Shown: positions 1 through 9,511, numbered from the stretch's first letter. The stretch is DNA of 64,000 nt from Mangrovibacter phragmitis (GCF_001655675.1 NZ_LYRP01000033.1:310001-374000), one strand, 5' to 3'. A program made the numbers and translations. Notes: generated by a model not told the origin, from the letters alone.

Positions 1-594
1 TGGCACGCATTTAGCCGCCTGAAACGTGGCGAGCCGGCAAACAATGTTATGGAAGATGCCATTGGCGGCGGCATCATGAGCTGGTTGTTTAAGCGGACAT
101 TTCGGTTAATTTCCCATAGCTGGCAGATGTATCTTGTTGGCTTCTTGTTTGGCCTGGGCTTTGATACCGCAACGGAAATTGGTGTACTGGGTATTTCGGC
201 GGCGTCAGCTTCCAACGGCATTTCGATTTGGTCAATACTGGTCTTCCCGGCGTTATTTGCCAGTGGAATGGCGTTGATTGATACGCTGGATAATTTTGTG
301 ATGGTTGGCGCATATGGTTGGGCGTTTAACAAACCCCAACGCAAGCTTTATTACAATATGACCATTACCGGAACTTCTGTGGTCGTTGCGCTGTTTATTG
401 GTGGTATGGAAGCGCTTGGCCTGGTTATGGAAAAACTGGATTTACAGGGTGGCTTCTGGAATATCGTGAGTTTACTCAATGATAATTTAGGTAATGCCGG
501 GTTTGTGGTGGTCGGCTTATTTATTTTCTGCTGGATAGTATCAATGCTGAATTACCGCTGGAAAGGTTACGATGCATTATCGGTTAACCACTAA
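1..594 (+). CDS. Nickel/cobalt permease, NixA/HoxN family (C-terminal part, 5' end outside window)
   Basis: The reading frame is open from base 1, so only about the last 197 residues are present. It is an inner-membrane high-affinity Ni2+/Co2+ transporter of the HoxN/NixA class. What shows this is the family signature GFDTATEIGVL followed by a segment with FASGMALIDTLDNFVMVGAYGWAF-type sequence, plus four hydrophobic helices. The metal-binding HX4DH motif of helix II should lie upstream of the window. A clean terminator follows the gene. Nickel may feed urease or hydrogenase and cobalt could serve cobamide synthesis (cobC and cobD lie about 50 kb away), but no partner gene is adjacent, so the metal is inferred from the family only. 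Confidence 0.85.
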   Translation, partial: WHAFSRLKRGEPANNVMEDAIGGGIMSWLFKRTFRLISHSWQMYLVGFLFGLGFDTATEIGVLGISAASASNGISIWSILVFPALFASGMALIDTLDNFVMVGAYGWAFNKPQRKLYYNMTITGTSVVVALFIGGMEALGLVMEKLDLQGGFWNIVSLLNDNLGNAGFVVVGLFIFCWIVSMLNYRWKGYDALSVNH

Positions 595-1175
595 CCGGTT
601 GTTACTGTAGCGATGTATCGTATATCAATGAATTAATTGTTTGGGTATTCCCTTGTACTTACCAATGGTATTCCGCTGTTTAAGTGAGGGTGTCATCGGT
701 TTCAGGCCTGCTATTTAGCAGGCTTTTTTTTCTTCTCTGTATCGTGGAGTGACGCATAGTCAATAAGGCTATTCCGGTTTAAAAATAAGGGGATTATTTT
801 TGTGGCGGGAAGTATTGGGGATGTTGCCAGCCTGTTGGTTATATGTTTCTGTTTCTGTGGTTAAAACCCTGTAATTACGCTGAGAAATTGTCGTAAAGCT
901 AACAGTGGTAGTTAAAAAAAAGGTTTTTTACCCATTTATGGTCTGTTATCTGCTGTATTGGCCTTGCCGCTGGTTATTATGTTGCAGGCTGGCTGGCAGG
1001 GAAAAAACACTCAAATAATCCCCTTTATTCTACTCATGATTTCCTCTTTTAATGCGGCTGGCTGACATAAGTCGTTTAGCTTTTTGGCTAGAGTTGAACG
1101 TGCCCTTGTGCTAGCGTTACCCGGCCTGCATACAATAAGCGCACTACGCGTTATGACTGACACAGACTGACTATT
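595..1175. other. 581-bp intergenic region after the nixA-type gene
   Basis: Apart from the terminator at 706-732 I see no complete gene. On the plus strand 912-1049 stays open, without a start codon, and reads a hydrophobic stretch (GLAAGYYVAGWLAGKK) ending in a stop. It could be the tail of a lost membrane protein, but may be chance. Confidence 0.4.
706..732 (+). terminator. Rho-independent terminator of the nickel/cobalt permease gene
   Basis: A perfect 7-bp stem (GCCTGCT/AGCAGGC) with a 4-nt loop ATTT is followed by eight T residues. It lies 112 bp after the stop codon. Confidence 0.85.
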
Positions 1176-2093
1176 ATGATTGTTCGCCCGGCTCAACACT
1201 GGTTCACGCGGTTATTTGCGTGGCACGGTTCCGTGATGTCTAAAATATACTCACGGTTATTATTGAATTTGCTGTTATCCTTGATATTGCTTGGGGTATA
1301 TAGCTGGTATGAAAGCCTGCATGTTAAAATAACCCTTGCGCCCTTCAGCCTGTTGGGTATTGCGATTGCGATTTTCCTTGGGTTCCGTAACAGTGCGTCA
1401 TGGGCGCGTTATTGTGAGGCGCGCCAATTGTGGGGCAGCCTGCTAATTAATTGCCGTTCATTAATGCGTGAAGTTATAACCTTATTTCCCAACGATGCTC
1501 ACTATCAGCAAAGCCTGAAAAACGACCTGCTGGCATTTTGCTACTGCCTTAATTACCAGTTGCGCCATAAACCGGTAGCCGCAGTGTTACAACGGTTTAT
1601 TGAACTGCCCGTAGCCACTTTCGTGAATACCCAGCAAACCCCCTGTAACCGGTTATTGTTAATCATGGGGGAAAAGGTGGCTGAGGCGCGCCGTAGTGGG
1701 CGGATTTCCGATATTCTCTACCAGAACCTTAATGCACACCTGAATCAACTCTCTGGTATTTTGGGTGGTTGTGAGCGTATCGCCAATACACCAGTGCCGT
1801 TTGCCTACTCACTGATTTTGCACCGCACAGTCTATGCTTTTTGTACATTGTTACCTTTTGCGCTGATAAACCAGATCCACGTCTTTACTCCGCTGGTTTC
1901 TGTCTTTATTTCTTATACTTTTATCTCGCTGGATACTTTGGCGGAAGAGCTGGAAGAGCCCTTCGGAACAGAAGCGAACGATCTCGCTCTGGACGCAATA
2001 TGCAATACGATTGAAATTGAGCTATGCCAGATGGCAGGAGACAGCCACTGCCCGGCGAAAATGTATCCGGATAAACAACACCGGCTGACCTGA
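1176..2093 (+). CDS. yneE: Bestrophin-family membrane protein YneE
   Basis: 305 residues, the usual YneE length (304 in E. coli). Bestrophin/UPF0187 proteins form pentameric ion channels; bacterial homologues conduct cations, but the physiological role of YneE is not settled. The N-terminus MIVRPAQHWF, the LGFRNSASWARYCEARQLWG segment after the second helix, GCERIANTPVPFAYSLILHRT, and the acidic tail EELEEPFGTEANDL are all close to my memory of E. coli YneE. Hydrophobic helices lie near residues 28-45, 50-70, 210-228 and 232-250. It is a single gene with a 580-bp upstream gap; there is no clear operon partner. Confidence 0.9.
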   Translation: MIVRPAQHWFTRLFAWHGSVMSKIYSRLLLNLLLSLILLGVYSWYESLHVKITLAPFSLLGIAIAIFLGFRNSASWARYCEARQLWGSLLINCRSLMREVITLFPNDAHYQQSLKNDLLAFCYCLNYQLRHKPVAAVLQRFIELPVATFVNTQQTPCNRLLLIMGEKVAEARRSGRISDILYQNLNAHLNQLSGILGGCERIANTPVPFAYSLILHRTVYAFCTLLPFALINQIHVFTPLVSVFISYTFISLDTLAEELEEPFGTEANDLALDAICNTIEIELCQMAGDSHCPAKMYPDKQHRLT

Positions 2094-2162
2094 TTTCCCC
2101 AATGTTTTAGCGGTAATTTGTGAGCGGCCATCAAATTACATCGTGACAATAAAAAAATAAGT

Positions 2163-2189
2163 TACATGTTCTGCACCGGGTGCCGATAA
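2163..2189 (+). promoter_or_regulatory. Sigma-28 (FliA) promoter of the chemoreceptor gene
   Basis: The -10 element GCCGATAA (2182-2189) matches the FliA consensus perfectly. Eleven bases upstream, TACATGTT (2163-2170) matches five of eight positions of the -35 consensus TAAAGTTT. Transcription would start about 50 bp before the chemoreceptor ATG, as expected for a class 3 flagellar gene. Confidence 0.75.
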
Positions 2190-2244
2190 CCCCTTCAGAT
2201 GTTTCGAACTGCGATTAAATAATAACCAGTTACAAGGTGCAGAT

Positions 2245-3927
2245 ATGGGCTTCCTTAAAAATTTTACAATTCGTTCGGTCATGCTGTCAGTGCTGGGCTT
2301 GTTTTGCCTGCTGTGGTGTGGTGTCGGTGCCTACAGTGTCTACTCCCTTGACCAGCAGACCGCAGGAAATACCAAAGGTCAGTTACTGGCGGATCAGATG
2401 AATGCGCTGAGCCGTGGTAATGATCAATACTTCCGTTTTATAACCCGCCTGACCCGCTTAATGGAAAACAAAGCGGATGGCAAAATGCCGACTGAGGCAG
2501 ACTTTGGGCCAGTCAAAGAAGCGCTGGACAATATGGCGCATCAACTGGCTGTTTTTAAACAAGGCTCGCCAGGCCCTATGGATAAAGAGACCTCCGACAA
2601 GGTTATCAACGCATGGCAAAAGTTGTATGAAGAAGGCGTTACACCACAAATGGAGCTGGCGCGCTCTGGTACTGCGGATCAATACCGCAATCATGCGCAC
2701 AATGTGACGCCTGCGTTAAGCCGTGCCTTTGGCGCAGCGGCAACCAGCTACAATAAAGCCGCTGGCGCTCAGCTTGATGAGACGCGCAGAGAAGTTGCTC
2801 ACCTGACGTCGGTGACTAAAACCATCATTATTATTGCCGTATTGATTGGTCTTGCATTGTTGCTGTTCACCGACCGCTATTTAGTCCGTTTCCTGGTAAA
2901 ACCGCTGGACAGGATCCGCGAGCATTTCCGTGTCATAGCGGAAGGGGATTTGAGCCAGCCATTGGTGGATGAAGGGCGTAACTGTGTCGGGAAACTGGTG
3001 CCATTACTCAGGGCAATGCAGGACAGCCTGCGGACTGCGGTCAGCGCAATTCGCTCTGGTACCGAGAATATCTGGCAGGGGGCGACGGAAATTGCGTCCG
3101 GTAACAACGACCTCTCTTCGCGCACTGAGCAGCAGGCCGCTGCCCTGGTGGAAACCGCGGCCAGTATGGAACAAATCACGTCTACTGTGCAGCTCAATGC
3201 GGAAAACGCTAATCATGCCAGTGCGCTGGCGCAGCAGGCTTCTGAAACGGCCAGCAAAGGCGGTCGCCTGGTTGGCGATGTGGTCAGTACCATGCAGGGG
3301 ATTTCCGAGAGTTCGAAGAAAATTGCTGAAATTACCAATGTGATTAACAGTATCGCTTTCCAGACCAACATTCTGGCACTGAACGCAGCAGTTGAAGCCG
3401 CTCGTGCTGGTGAGCAGGGGCGTGGTTTTGCCGTGGTGGCCAGTGAGGTTCGTAACCTGGCCCAGCGTAGCGCCGGGGCAGCAAAAGAGATTGAAGCGCT
3501 TATCAGCGACTCAGTACAACGGGTGGATAACGGTTCCCGCCAGGTGGATGAAGCAGGTAGCACCATGGGGGATATTGTTAAAGCTGTCTCCAATGTGACC
3601 GAAATAATGAAGCAGATAGCCAGTGCTTCTGAAGAGCAGAGTAAAGGTGTGTCTCAGGTGGGGATTGCGATTACCCAGATGGATAGTGTGACCCAGCAAA
3701 ACTCCTCACTGGTTCAGGAAATTGCCACTGCAGCAGCAGAACTGGAACGCCAGACGGAAGGCCTGCAGCGTTCTGTGGCGAAATTCCGCCTGTCCACGGA
3801 TCAGCGCGACAACATTGGGCGTCAGGCAAACCTGGGCCATTCTGCACCGAAAGCAGCACTCAGTTCGCCGGTGAAGAAAACCAGCCGGACAGAAGTCAGT
3901 ACCGCTGGGGACTGGGAATCGTTTTAA
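2245..3927 (+). CDS. Methyl-accepting chemotaxis protein (Tsr/Tar type)
   Basis: 560 residues. It is an inner-membrane chemoreceptor that passes ligand signals to CheA/CheW. Layout: TM1 about 11-31, a four-helix periplasmic sensor domain 35-190, TM2 193-210, HAMP 211-263, and a cytoplasmic methylation and signalling domain 270-515. The highly conserved tip is clear ([20 protein letters not shown] then [15 protein letters not shown], about residues 368-403). The last five residues, DWESF, form a variant of the NWETF pentapeptide that tethers CheR and CheB, which marks it as a high-abundance receptor. AAGGTG before the ATG supports the start. The ligand cannot be read from sequence. No other chemotaxis gene is nearby. 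Confidence 0.93.
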   Translation: MGFLKNFTIRSVMLSVLGLFCLLWCGVGAYSVYSLDQQTAGNTKGQLLADQMNALSRGNDQYFRFITRLTRLMENKADGKMPTEADFGPVKEALDNMAHQLAVFKQGSPGPMDKETSDKVINAWQKLYEEGVTPQMELARSGTADQYRNHAHNVTPALSRAFGAAATSYNKAAGAQLDETRREVAHLTSVTKTIIIIAVLIGLALLLFTDRYLVRFLVKPLDRIREHFRVIAEGDLSQPLVDEGRNCVGKLVPLLRAMQDSLRTAVSAIRSGTENIWQGATEIASGNNDLSSRTEQQAAALVETAASMEQITSTVQLNAENANHASALAQQASETASKGGRLVGDVVSTMQGISESSKKIAEITNVINSIAFQTNILALNAAVEAARAGEQGRGFAVVASEVRNLAQRSAGAAKEIEALISDSVQRVDNGSRQVDEAGSTMGDIVKAVSNVTEIMKQIASASEEQSKGVSQVGIAITQMDSVTQQNSSLVQEIATAAAELERQTEGLQRSVAKFRLSTDQRDNIGRQANLGHSAPKAALSSPVKKTSRTEVSTAGDWESF

Positions 3928-4075
3928 CCTGATGTATAGCCGGGGAGTGGGGCGGTGATACTGCACGTACCCCGGTTATACCTGCGCCATGGCTGAACAC
4001 GCAATTCAGGCAAAGTATTGCGGGTTGTTTTACTTCCCTGTTCTTTGCCATTTGCAGGTATCTGTAGCAGGCAAG

Positions 4076-4107
4076 AAAAAAATCCCGGCCACTGGCCGGG
4101 CAATTTT
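4076..4107. terminator. Bidirectional terminator between the chemoreceptor and the M20 peptidase
   Basis: A perfect 7-bp stem CCCGGCC/GGCCGGG with loop ACT (4084-4100) is flanked by a run of seven A on the left and CAATTTT on the right. The left A-run makes it strongest for the minus-strand M20 operon. The rest of the gap 3928-4250 shows no gene. Confidence 0.7.
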
Positions 4108-4250
4108 CACGGATTAATTTTTATGTTATTCGCCGACATTGTAACCGATTTAATCGGCTTGTCATCGGGGGCTACTTAAACTGGTAGTAGACTAATACTT
4201 TTTCATTATGACTATTTTTAGTTAAAAATAGCACTTATAGATAAGATTAA

Positions 4251-5399
4251 TTAATTATTAGTGTTTTCTACTATATCCTCACTGCAAGGTAATCTGCTGA
4301 TAATTTCGCCTAAGAGCGCGATTCTCGGTGCGACAGACGCCTTTTCCAGGTATTCATCAGGTGAATGGAAACCACCTCCAACAGGCCCCAGTCCATCCAC
4401 GGTAGGGATCCCTAATGCCGCGGTTAAATTCGCATCACTTCCTCCGCCAACCGCTTGCCAGGTTATGGGCACGCCACAACGCTCACCAGCCTGTTCAATA
4501 TGATGCATTAGCGCCCCGGTCGCTTTGCCTGGCGTCATGGCAGGTTTATGGGCAAGACAGTGAGCAGACAGCGCCACTCCGTTGTACCCCGGTTTGCTGC
4601 ACAATGTGAACAGAGCCTCTTTTACCCTTTCGTAATCACTGTTTTCCCAGAAACGGATATCGACTGTGGCAGAAGCGTGGGCCGCGACAATATTTGGCGC
4701 ATCCCCTCCGCTGATAATCCCCACATTCACTGTTGTCCCCGCATCCGGACTGGCAAGCTGGTTAACGGCCAGTACTGTATGTGCCAGGGCGGTAATCGCA
4801 CTGCGCCCTTTTTCCGGCTCATTACCCGCATGGGCTGCGACCCCACTAAAGTGTATTTCCCAGGTTGCCACGCCTTTACGTGCTTTAACCAGTGAACCAT
4901 CGGCACGGGCCGCTTCGCAAACCAGTACAACACGGGCACGGCTAGCCAGTTCGCTCAGCCATTGCTGAGACCAGGGAGAACCGACTTCTTCATCCGGGTT
5001 CATGGCAACCGCAATCGACAACCGCTCATTGTCTGTTTTGGTCAGGTTATTCAGGGCGAAGAAAATATTCAGTAAACCGGCTTTCATGTCTGACACGCCC
5101 GGGCCATATATCCGGGTTTCGTCTTCGCTCATTGGGCGCTGTGCTACAGTCCCTGGAGGAAAAACGGTATCCATATGGCCGATGAGCAGTACATCATAAT
5201 GTGCCGCTTCATGGCGGTTAGTGACCAGCAAACCTGGCCCACAGGCATCGTCCAGTTCTACTGTGCGGGTAAACCAGCCAGCTTCCTGCCACAAGGCACA
5301 AAGCCGTGATGCTACCGTGGCGACACCTTGCGGCGTCTGGGTACCACAATCAATATTGACCAGCTGGCTGAGCAGACGGGTGTAATGGTTCATATCCAT
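4251..5399 (-). CDS. M20 family metallopeptidase (glutamate carboxypeptidase/ArgE-DapE type)
   Basis: 382 residues from the chosen ATG, which has AAGGAT eight bases upstream; an in-frame upstream ATG would run back into yjiG. It is a cytoplasmic di-zinc hydrolase of the CPG2-like branch. Metal ligands and catalytic residues are visible: GHMDTVFPPGT (His-x-Asp), GPGVSDMKAG (bridging Asp), NPDEEVGS (catalytic Glu and ligand Glu), and GGGSDANLT near the C-terminus, with HSPDEY supplying the last His. The dimerisation domain lies about 170-285. It is the last gene of a yjiH-yjiG operon, 17 bp behind yjiG. In E. coli that place is taken by iadA, an isoaspartyl dipeptidase, so a peptide or N-acyl amino acid substrate is likely (inference). 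Confidence 0.85.
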   Translation of the reverse strand: MDMNHYTRLLSQLVNIDCGTQTPQGVATVASRLCALWQEAGWFTRTVELDDACGPGLLVTNRHEAAHYDVLLIGHMDTVFPPGTVAQRPMSEDETRIYGPGVSDMKAGLLNIFFALNNLTKTDNERLSIAVAMNPDEEVGSPWSQQWLSELASRARVVLVCEAARADGSLVKARKGVATWEIHFSGVAAHAGNEPEKGRSAITALAHTVLAVNQLASPDAGTTVNVGIISGGDAPNIVAAHASATVDIRFWENSDYERVKEALFTLCSKPGYNGVALSAHCLAHKPAMTPGKATGALMHHIEQAGERCGVPITWQAVGGGSDANLTAALGIPTVDGLGPVGGGFHSPDEYLEKASVAPRIALLGEIISRLPCSEDIVENTNN

Positions 5400-5416
5400 A
5401 TTCAGTATCCTTATCG

Positions 5417-5878
5417 TCAGAGAATGATGCGCATTAGCCACATAGCGAGGAAGGCGTTAAGCAATGAGATGCCAATCATCAGCGGTATGCGCGCCGCGCG
5501 GGTACCAATTACCCCAAGAATACGGCCGAGATACTGTACCTGCGAACCCATCAGATAGATGGCGGGCACCAGAATCGCAATATGCTCACCGGCCAGTATT
5601 TCGCGTTCAAACAGGCCGATAACCACACCAATAGCACCTCCCATTGACATCCAGGCGCCAATCAGAACCGCAGCGGCTTCACCAGGCAAACCGAACACCC
5701 CCATTACAGGCGCGAACACTTTGCCTATCAGAGACAAGGTTCCGGTAATTTCCAGTGCTTTTATAAGAATAAACGCCATTACCACATTTGGTAATGTACT
5801 GGTCGTGGCGACGGTCCAGCCTTTACGGGCGCCTTCAATAAAAATATCTGTCACCATAGGGCGCGGGGTTGTCGACAT
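5417..5878 (-). CDS. yjiG: Inner-membrane protein YjiG (SpmB-like, nucleoside-recognition domain)
   Basis: 153 residues, exactly the length of E. coli YjiG. It is a polytopic membrane protein of the SpmB/gate-domain family with helices near 24-45, 52-75, 80-100 and 125-150. GGAIGVVIGLFEREILAGEH and the PAIYLMGSQVQYLGR stretch are typical. AAGGAG upstream supports the ATG, and only 1 bp separates it from yjiH. YjiG and YjiH probably form two halves of one transporter-like complex. Function is unknown; linkage with a peptidase suggests export or import of a peptide or amino acid derivative (inference). Confidence 0.88.
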   Translation of the reverse strand: MSTTPRPMVTDIFIEGARKGWTVATTSTLPNVVMAFILIKALEITGTLSLIGKVFAPVMGVFGLPGEAAAVLIGAWMSMGGAIGVVIGLFEREILAGEHIAILVPAIYLMGSQVQYLGRILGVIGTRAARIPLMIGISLLNAFLAMWLMRIIL

Positions 5879-5879
5879 A

Positions 5880-6602
5880 TCAGCTCTCCTTGCGGGTAAC
5901 AGGTGGGGTGGCAGTTTTACCCCTGCGGGTCAGCAGGCACAGACGCATCATGTTTGCGCCGACAATCTTCATGATAAACATCACGGCAATACAGCTACCA
6001 ATTGAGGCGGGAACGACCACTGAGCCGTCTGCAGCAACCAGGGCAAATAACACCGCACCAGAACCAAAAAAATTGGTCAGCATGGCACCCGCCGAGAACT
6101 GAAACATCGCAAAAACATCACGTTCGTCTTCACTGATTTCGCCCTGTTCGGCGAGATTACGGGTTAATGATGCCCCAACATCAGTACTTTGCAGGCTGCC
6201 AATCAGGGCCAGCCCGGTATGGCCTGGTAACCCCAATAAAGGGCGCAGCAGTGGAGTGAGTAAACGGCGGGCGGCACGCAACGCGCCGTAGTGCTCCAGG
6301 ACGTTTATCATGCCCAGCGCAAACATCACGGCGGGTATCAGCCCCAGAGCAAACAGGAAGCCGTCCATCGCACCATGCCCGCCAACACCGCGAAAGCTTA
6401 TGGTGCTGGTGGTTAGCGTGCCATCATTCAGTTGCACACCAGAGACCACACGGCCAAATGCGCCATTTAATGTAGTGAAATCAAAAATGCCGTACCAGCT
6501 ATCGCCACTGGCAATACCGGAGAAAAATACCACGGCAAAGGCCAGTGCCAGCCAGGCACCGGGTGTCACCGCAGGTTCATCGTGAGTGGGGGAAACAGAC
6601 AT
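5880..6602 (-). CDS. yjiH: Inner-membrane protein YjiH (SpmA-like, nucleoside-recognition domain)
   Basis: 240 residues, slightly longer than the E. coli protein. It is the first gene of the yjiH-yjiG-M20 operon, with AAAGGAG before its ATG. Hydrophobic helices are near 15-33, 80-105, 125-150 and 165-215. LPGHTGLALIGSLQSTDVGASLTRN is a gate-type motif that pairs with YjiG. The 195-bp gap upstream is AT-rich and holds the promoter, though I see no clear operator. Role unknown. Confidence 0.87.
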   Translation of the reverse strand: MSVSPTHDEPAVTPGAWLALAFAVVFFSGIASGDSWYGIFDFTTLNGAFGRVVSGVQLNDGTLTTSTISFRGVGGHGAMDGFLFALGLIPAVMFALGMINVLEHYGALRAARRLLTPLLRPLLGLPGHTGLALIGSLQSTDVGASLTRNLAEQGEISEDERDVFAMFQFSAGAMLTNFFGSGAVLFALVAADGSVVVPASIGSCIAVMFIMKIVGANMMRLCLLTRRGKTATPPVTRKES

Positions 6603-6797
6603 AGGGCTCCTTTATCTTCTCTCCATAGTGTGGAGCCGCTATTGTGGGCAGATAATCAGGAAACAAAGTGACACAGGTCATGAATAGTTTTATTTATAAC
6701 GTAATGAAAAGTAAGTATTTTTATAGTTTTTATTTAATGATGATAAGTGAAAGATAAGCCGATAGGTAACCTCGGAAAAACAGGTGAATGCCAGGTG

Positions 6798-7511
6798 CTA
6801 ACCAAGAATAGCGCCAATAGTTGGCGGGATGCTGCAAAAGCGGCAGGCCAGTTGAGCCAGGGCAAGCTCGGCTGTCGCGACAGCATCACTCAGCGCATTA
6901 TGTGCGGTATAGGAAGGTAAACCGCAGCGGGAACGTAATGATGCCAGCCGGTAGTCTTCCCTGCCATCCTGTTGCAGACGTTGGTGCCGACGCCCCATTT
7001 CAAGCGTGTCCAGCCAGATAATGGGTAGAGTGTCCAGCCCATAGCGCGTCATCAGGTAATGATTGATAAAACGGGCCTCCACCATTTTGCCATGTACCAC
7101 AGCAACATGCCCGGCCAGGTGGGTGAACAACTGTTCCATTACTGCATCAATGCCAGCGGCATTTTTCAGCATTTCCGGCGTAATATGAGTGAGAACAGCG
7201 GTTTGGGCTGCTATTGTTACGGAGGAGGAAACATAGTGGTGTTGCGCCTGATCAAGGGCGATTTGCCGGGCAAGCACAGGTACAAAGCCAATGCTCAGAA
7301 TATGCGCCTGTTCTGCGTTCATGCCGGAGGTTTCAAAATCAAACGCCAGCCAGGGGTAATCGTGCAACAAGGTATCTGCACCCGGAAGGGGAGTATTCAC
7401 CAGGCGCTGCAACGCCGGAGGTAAGCCACCAGTCTGCTGCCAGCGCTGCTGTTGCTGGTGTAATTTGCGCCAACGCTGGGTGGGGCCGGGCCAGGGGAAT
7501 TGCAGCCTCAT
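6798..7511 (-). CDS. DEDDh-family 3'-5' exonuclease (DnaQ-like)
   Basis: 237 residues. The start is fixed by an ATGA overlap with the stop of the upstream DUF294 gene, so the two are translationally coupled. All DEDDh motifs are seen: Exo I FDFETSG, Exo II HGKMVEARFINHYL (Asp position replaced by Glu within the KMVEARF segment), and Exo III HNALSDA with the catalytic His and Asp. Such exonucleases resemble the epsilon proofreading subunit, but this lineage is a separate group that travels with DUF294 nucleotidyltransferases in many Gammaproteobacteria. The N-terminal 45 residues are Arg/Gln-rich and lie before the nuclease domain. Substrate unknown; oligonucleotide or RNA trimming is possible. 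Confidence 0.88.
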   Translation of the reverse strand: MRLQFPWPGPTQRWRKLHQQQQRWQQTGGLPPALQRLVNTPLPGADTLLHDYPWLAFDFETSGMNAEQAHILSIGFVPVLARQIALDQAQHHYVSSSVTIAAQTAVLTHITPEMLKNAAGIDAVMEQLFTHLAGHVAVVHGKMVEARFINHYLMTRYGLDTLPIIWLDTLEMGRRHQRLQQDGREDYRLASLRSRCGLPSYTAHNALSDAVATAELALAQLACRFCSIPPTIGAILG

Positions 7512-9376
7512 TCTTTCACAAACCTCAACTTCGCGGCATCCTGCAAACCTGAAATTATCCTGAACGCGTCTTTGAGATGCTTGCGCTCGAAACTGCCAAA
7601 ATCCTGTGGGTTTATCTGGTTGTCTGCTGGCTGACCCTGGCGAATTTGCTGGCACTGATGTAACAGGCGCTGACGGGTCAGAAAATGGAACGTGTCGATA
7701 ATATTGGTACAGCTGTCTGCTGATAATAAGCCTTTATCCCTGGCGGCAATAAACCGGGCTTCGGTGCGCGTTTCACTACAACCTGCCGCCAGTGCGTAAA
7801 TACGGGCCAGGTCAATAATCAGCGTCAGGGCATAGCGTTTGATATTCAGCGTTTTGGTGTCCGTACCACTTTTTTCCAGCACCAGGTTATTAAAAATCCC
7901 CAGTGGCGGGCTGGTCTGAACGGCATCACGGGTGAGTGCGCGTAAAAAGCCCGGACACCGGGCAATGCTATCAAGCAGCGTTTGCTGTACTGTTTCACAC
8001 AGGGCAGCATTGCCTGCCAGCGCCCGGGTTTCCAGAAATACGGTGGCATTGAGCAACTGGCTGTATTCCGGGTTGCACACCCATTTTTTGAAATATTCCT
8101 GCCAGACATGCGCAGGCTGGCACCAGCGGCGGGAGACAGCCATATAGTTGCCCGTGCACAGTGGGTAACCACACATATCCAGCCCGTTGCTGACATACAT
8201 CGCCATATGCATAAACCAAATAATATCGCTTTCCGTTGCAGTATCGGCCAGCACCAGCGCACTGTCCTGGTCTGACATCATGTGGACTTCGTTACGGGCG
8301 TGGGAGCCTGCCACCAGCCAGGCATACTCGCACGGGGGTGTTCCCAGGTGCTGAATGGCCAGGTTAATTAACTTGCGGGTGCAGGCATCCATAATCATGG
8401 TCATGACAAGATGCGTGCTTTCGCTGTGCAAATTGCCTTCCACCAACGCTTCAAACACCGCCTGGCGTTCAACGGCCAGCGCAGACAGTTCTTCAACCGT
8501 ATTGCAGTGGTTAATTTTTTCAATCAGGAAAATGGCCTGCACCCGGTGGTGCTGCACCAGATGTGAGGTGGTTAACAGCCCGACAGGCCGGTTCTGGTTG
8601 ACGACGGGCAACCCGCGAATGCCGTGCTGCATCATTAAGGCGACTGCCTGCATGATAAGTTCGTTCGGGCCAATAGTGACCGGTGAAGGTGTCATGACCT
8701 CTTTGACCGGGCGGCGGGTATCAACCCCCTGGGCGACGACACGTAATGACATATCCCGGTCAGTAATAATGCCAACAATCTGGTCATCTTCCATGACTAC
8801 TGCCGTAGAGCAACGGTCGATACCGCGCATTTGCCAGGCGGTTTGCTGAATAGTGGTCTCTGACTGAACGACAGAAATCACATCGCTGGCGACATCCGCA
8901 ACCTTGCGAACAAACAACCCTTTTTCGTCGTTTGACCAGACCACATTCATGGCAGAGCCCAGCCGTTCATGGGCGTTAATCGAAAAATGGGTGGCGTATT
9001 CTGGCCAGGTGTTCAGCAGGTTTTTCAACAAAGAATGCGGAATTTGATAGAGCAGGGTGTTTTGTAACGCGGTCACGTTATAACAATCTTCCGGATTGCC
9101 CGGTACTCCTTCGAGAAAGGTAAAGCCAAATAAGTCTTCTGGCCCGAGACGGGCCCGCAATACGCCATCACGCCAGCGTTGTTCCAGCGCCCCGGTGCGC
9201 ACCACATACAGCCAGCGCTCTTCTTCGCTGGCATCGAAAGGCAGGGTTTCCCCGGCCGCCAGGTAGCGAATACGCAAGTGGCTCGCAATGGTTTTTTGCG
9301 CACTGACGGGTAATGAATTCAGGGGAGAAACTTGAGCGATAAACTCACTGATGCTGGGCAGTACAATTTCTGACAT
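7508..9376 (-). CDS. cNMP-binding / CBS / DUF294 nucleotidyltransferase protein
   Basis: 622 residues from an ATG preceded by AGGAAAG. Domains in order: a Crp-like cyclic-nucleotide-binding domain (about 15-130), two CBS repeats (about 155-285; VMEDDQIVGIITDRDMS is typical), a DUF294 nucleotidyltransferase core (about 325-450) with the catalytic GSHARNEVHMMSDQDSALV motif (GS then D-x-D), and a helical DUF294 C-terminal domain (about 480-620). The family is annotated as a signal-transduction protein related to the GlnD/GlnE nucleotidyltransferases. It may transfer a nucleotide to a protein or RNA in response to adenine nucleotides sensed by CBS. The coupled exonuclease could remove or process the product (inference). 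Confidence 0.9.
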   Translation of the reverse strand: MSEIVLPSISEFIAQVSPLNSLPVSAQKTIASHLRIRYLAAGETLPFDASEEERWLYVVRTGALEQRWRDGVLRARLGPEDLFGFTFLEGVPGNPEDCYNVTALQNTLLYQIPHSLLKNLLNTWPEYATHFSINAHERLGSAMNVVWSNDEKGLFVRKVADVASDVISVVQSETTIQQTAWQMRGIDRCSTAVVMEDDQIVGIITDRDMSLRVVAQGVDTRRPVKEVMTPSPVTIGPNELIMQAVALMMQHGIRGLPVVNQNRPVGLLTTSHLVQHHRVQAIFLIEKINHCNTVEELSALAVERQAVFEALVEGNLHSESTHLVMTMIMDACTRKLINLAIQHLGTPPCEYAWLVAGSHARNEVHMMSDQDSALVLADTATESDIIWFMHMAMYVSNGLDMCGYPLCTGNYMAVSRRWCQPAHVWQEYFKKWVCNPEYSQLLNATVFLETRALAGNAALCETVQQTLLDSIARCPGFLRALTRDAVQTSPPLGIFNNLVLEKSGTDTKTLNIKRYALTLIIDLARIYALAAGCSETRTEARFIAARDKGLLSADSCTNIIDTFHFLTRQRLLHQCQQIRQGQPADNQINPQDFGSFERKHLKDAFRIISGLQDAAKLRFVKE

Positions 9377-9511
9377 AAGCGGCTTTCCTGTCGCAGAACG
9401 GATCCATTGCATAATGGAATGCTGTTTTATTTTGCGGCTGTGCGTGCAGGAAGGCAAAAAGAAAAAGTGAATAACCGGGCCAGAGCGACGTTTTTCTGAT
9501 TTTTCACTGGC

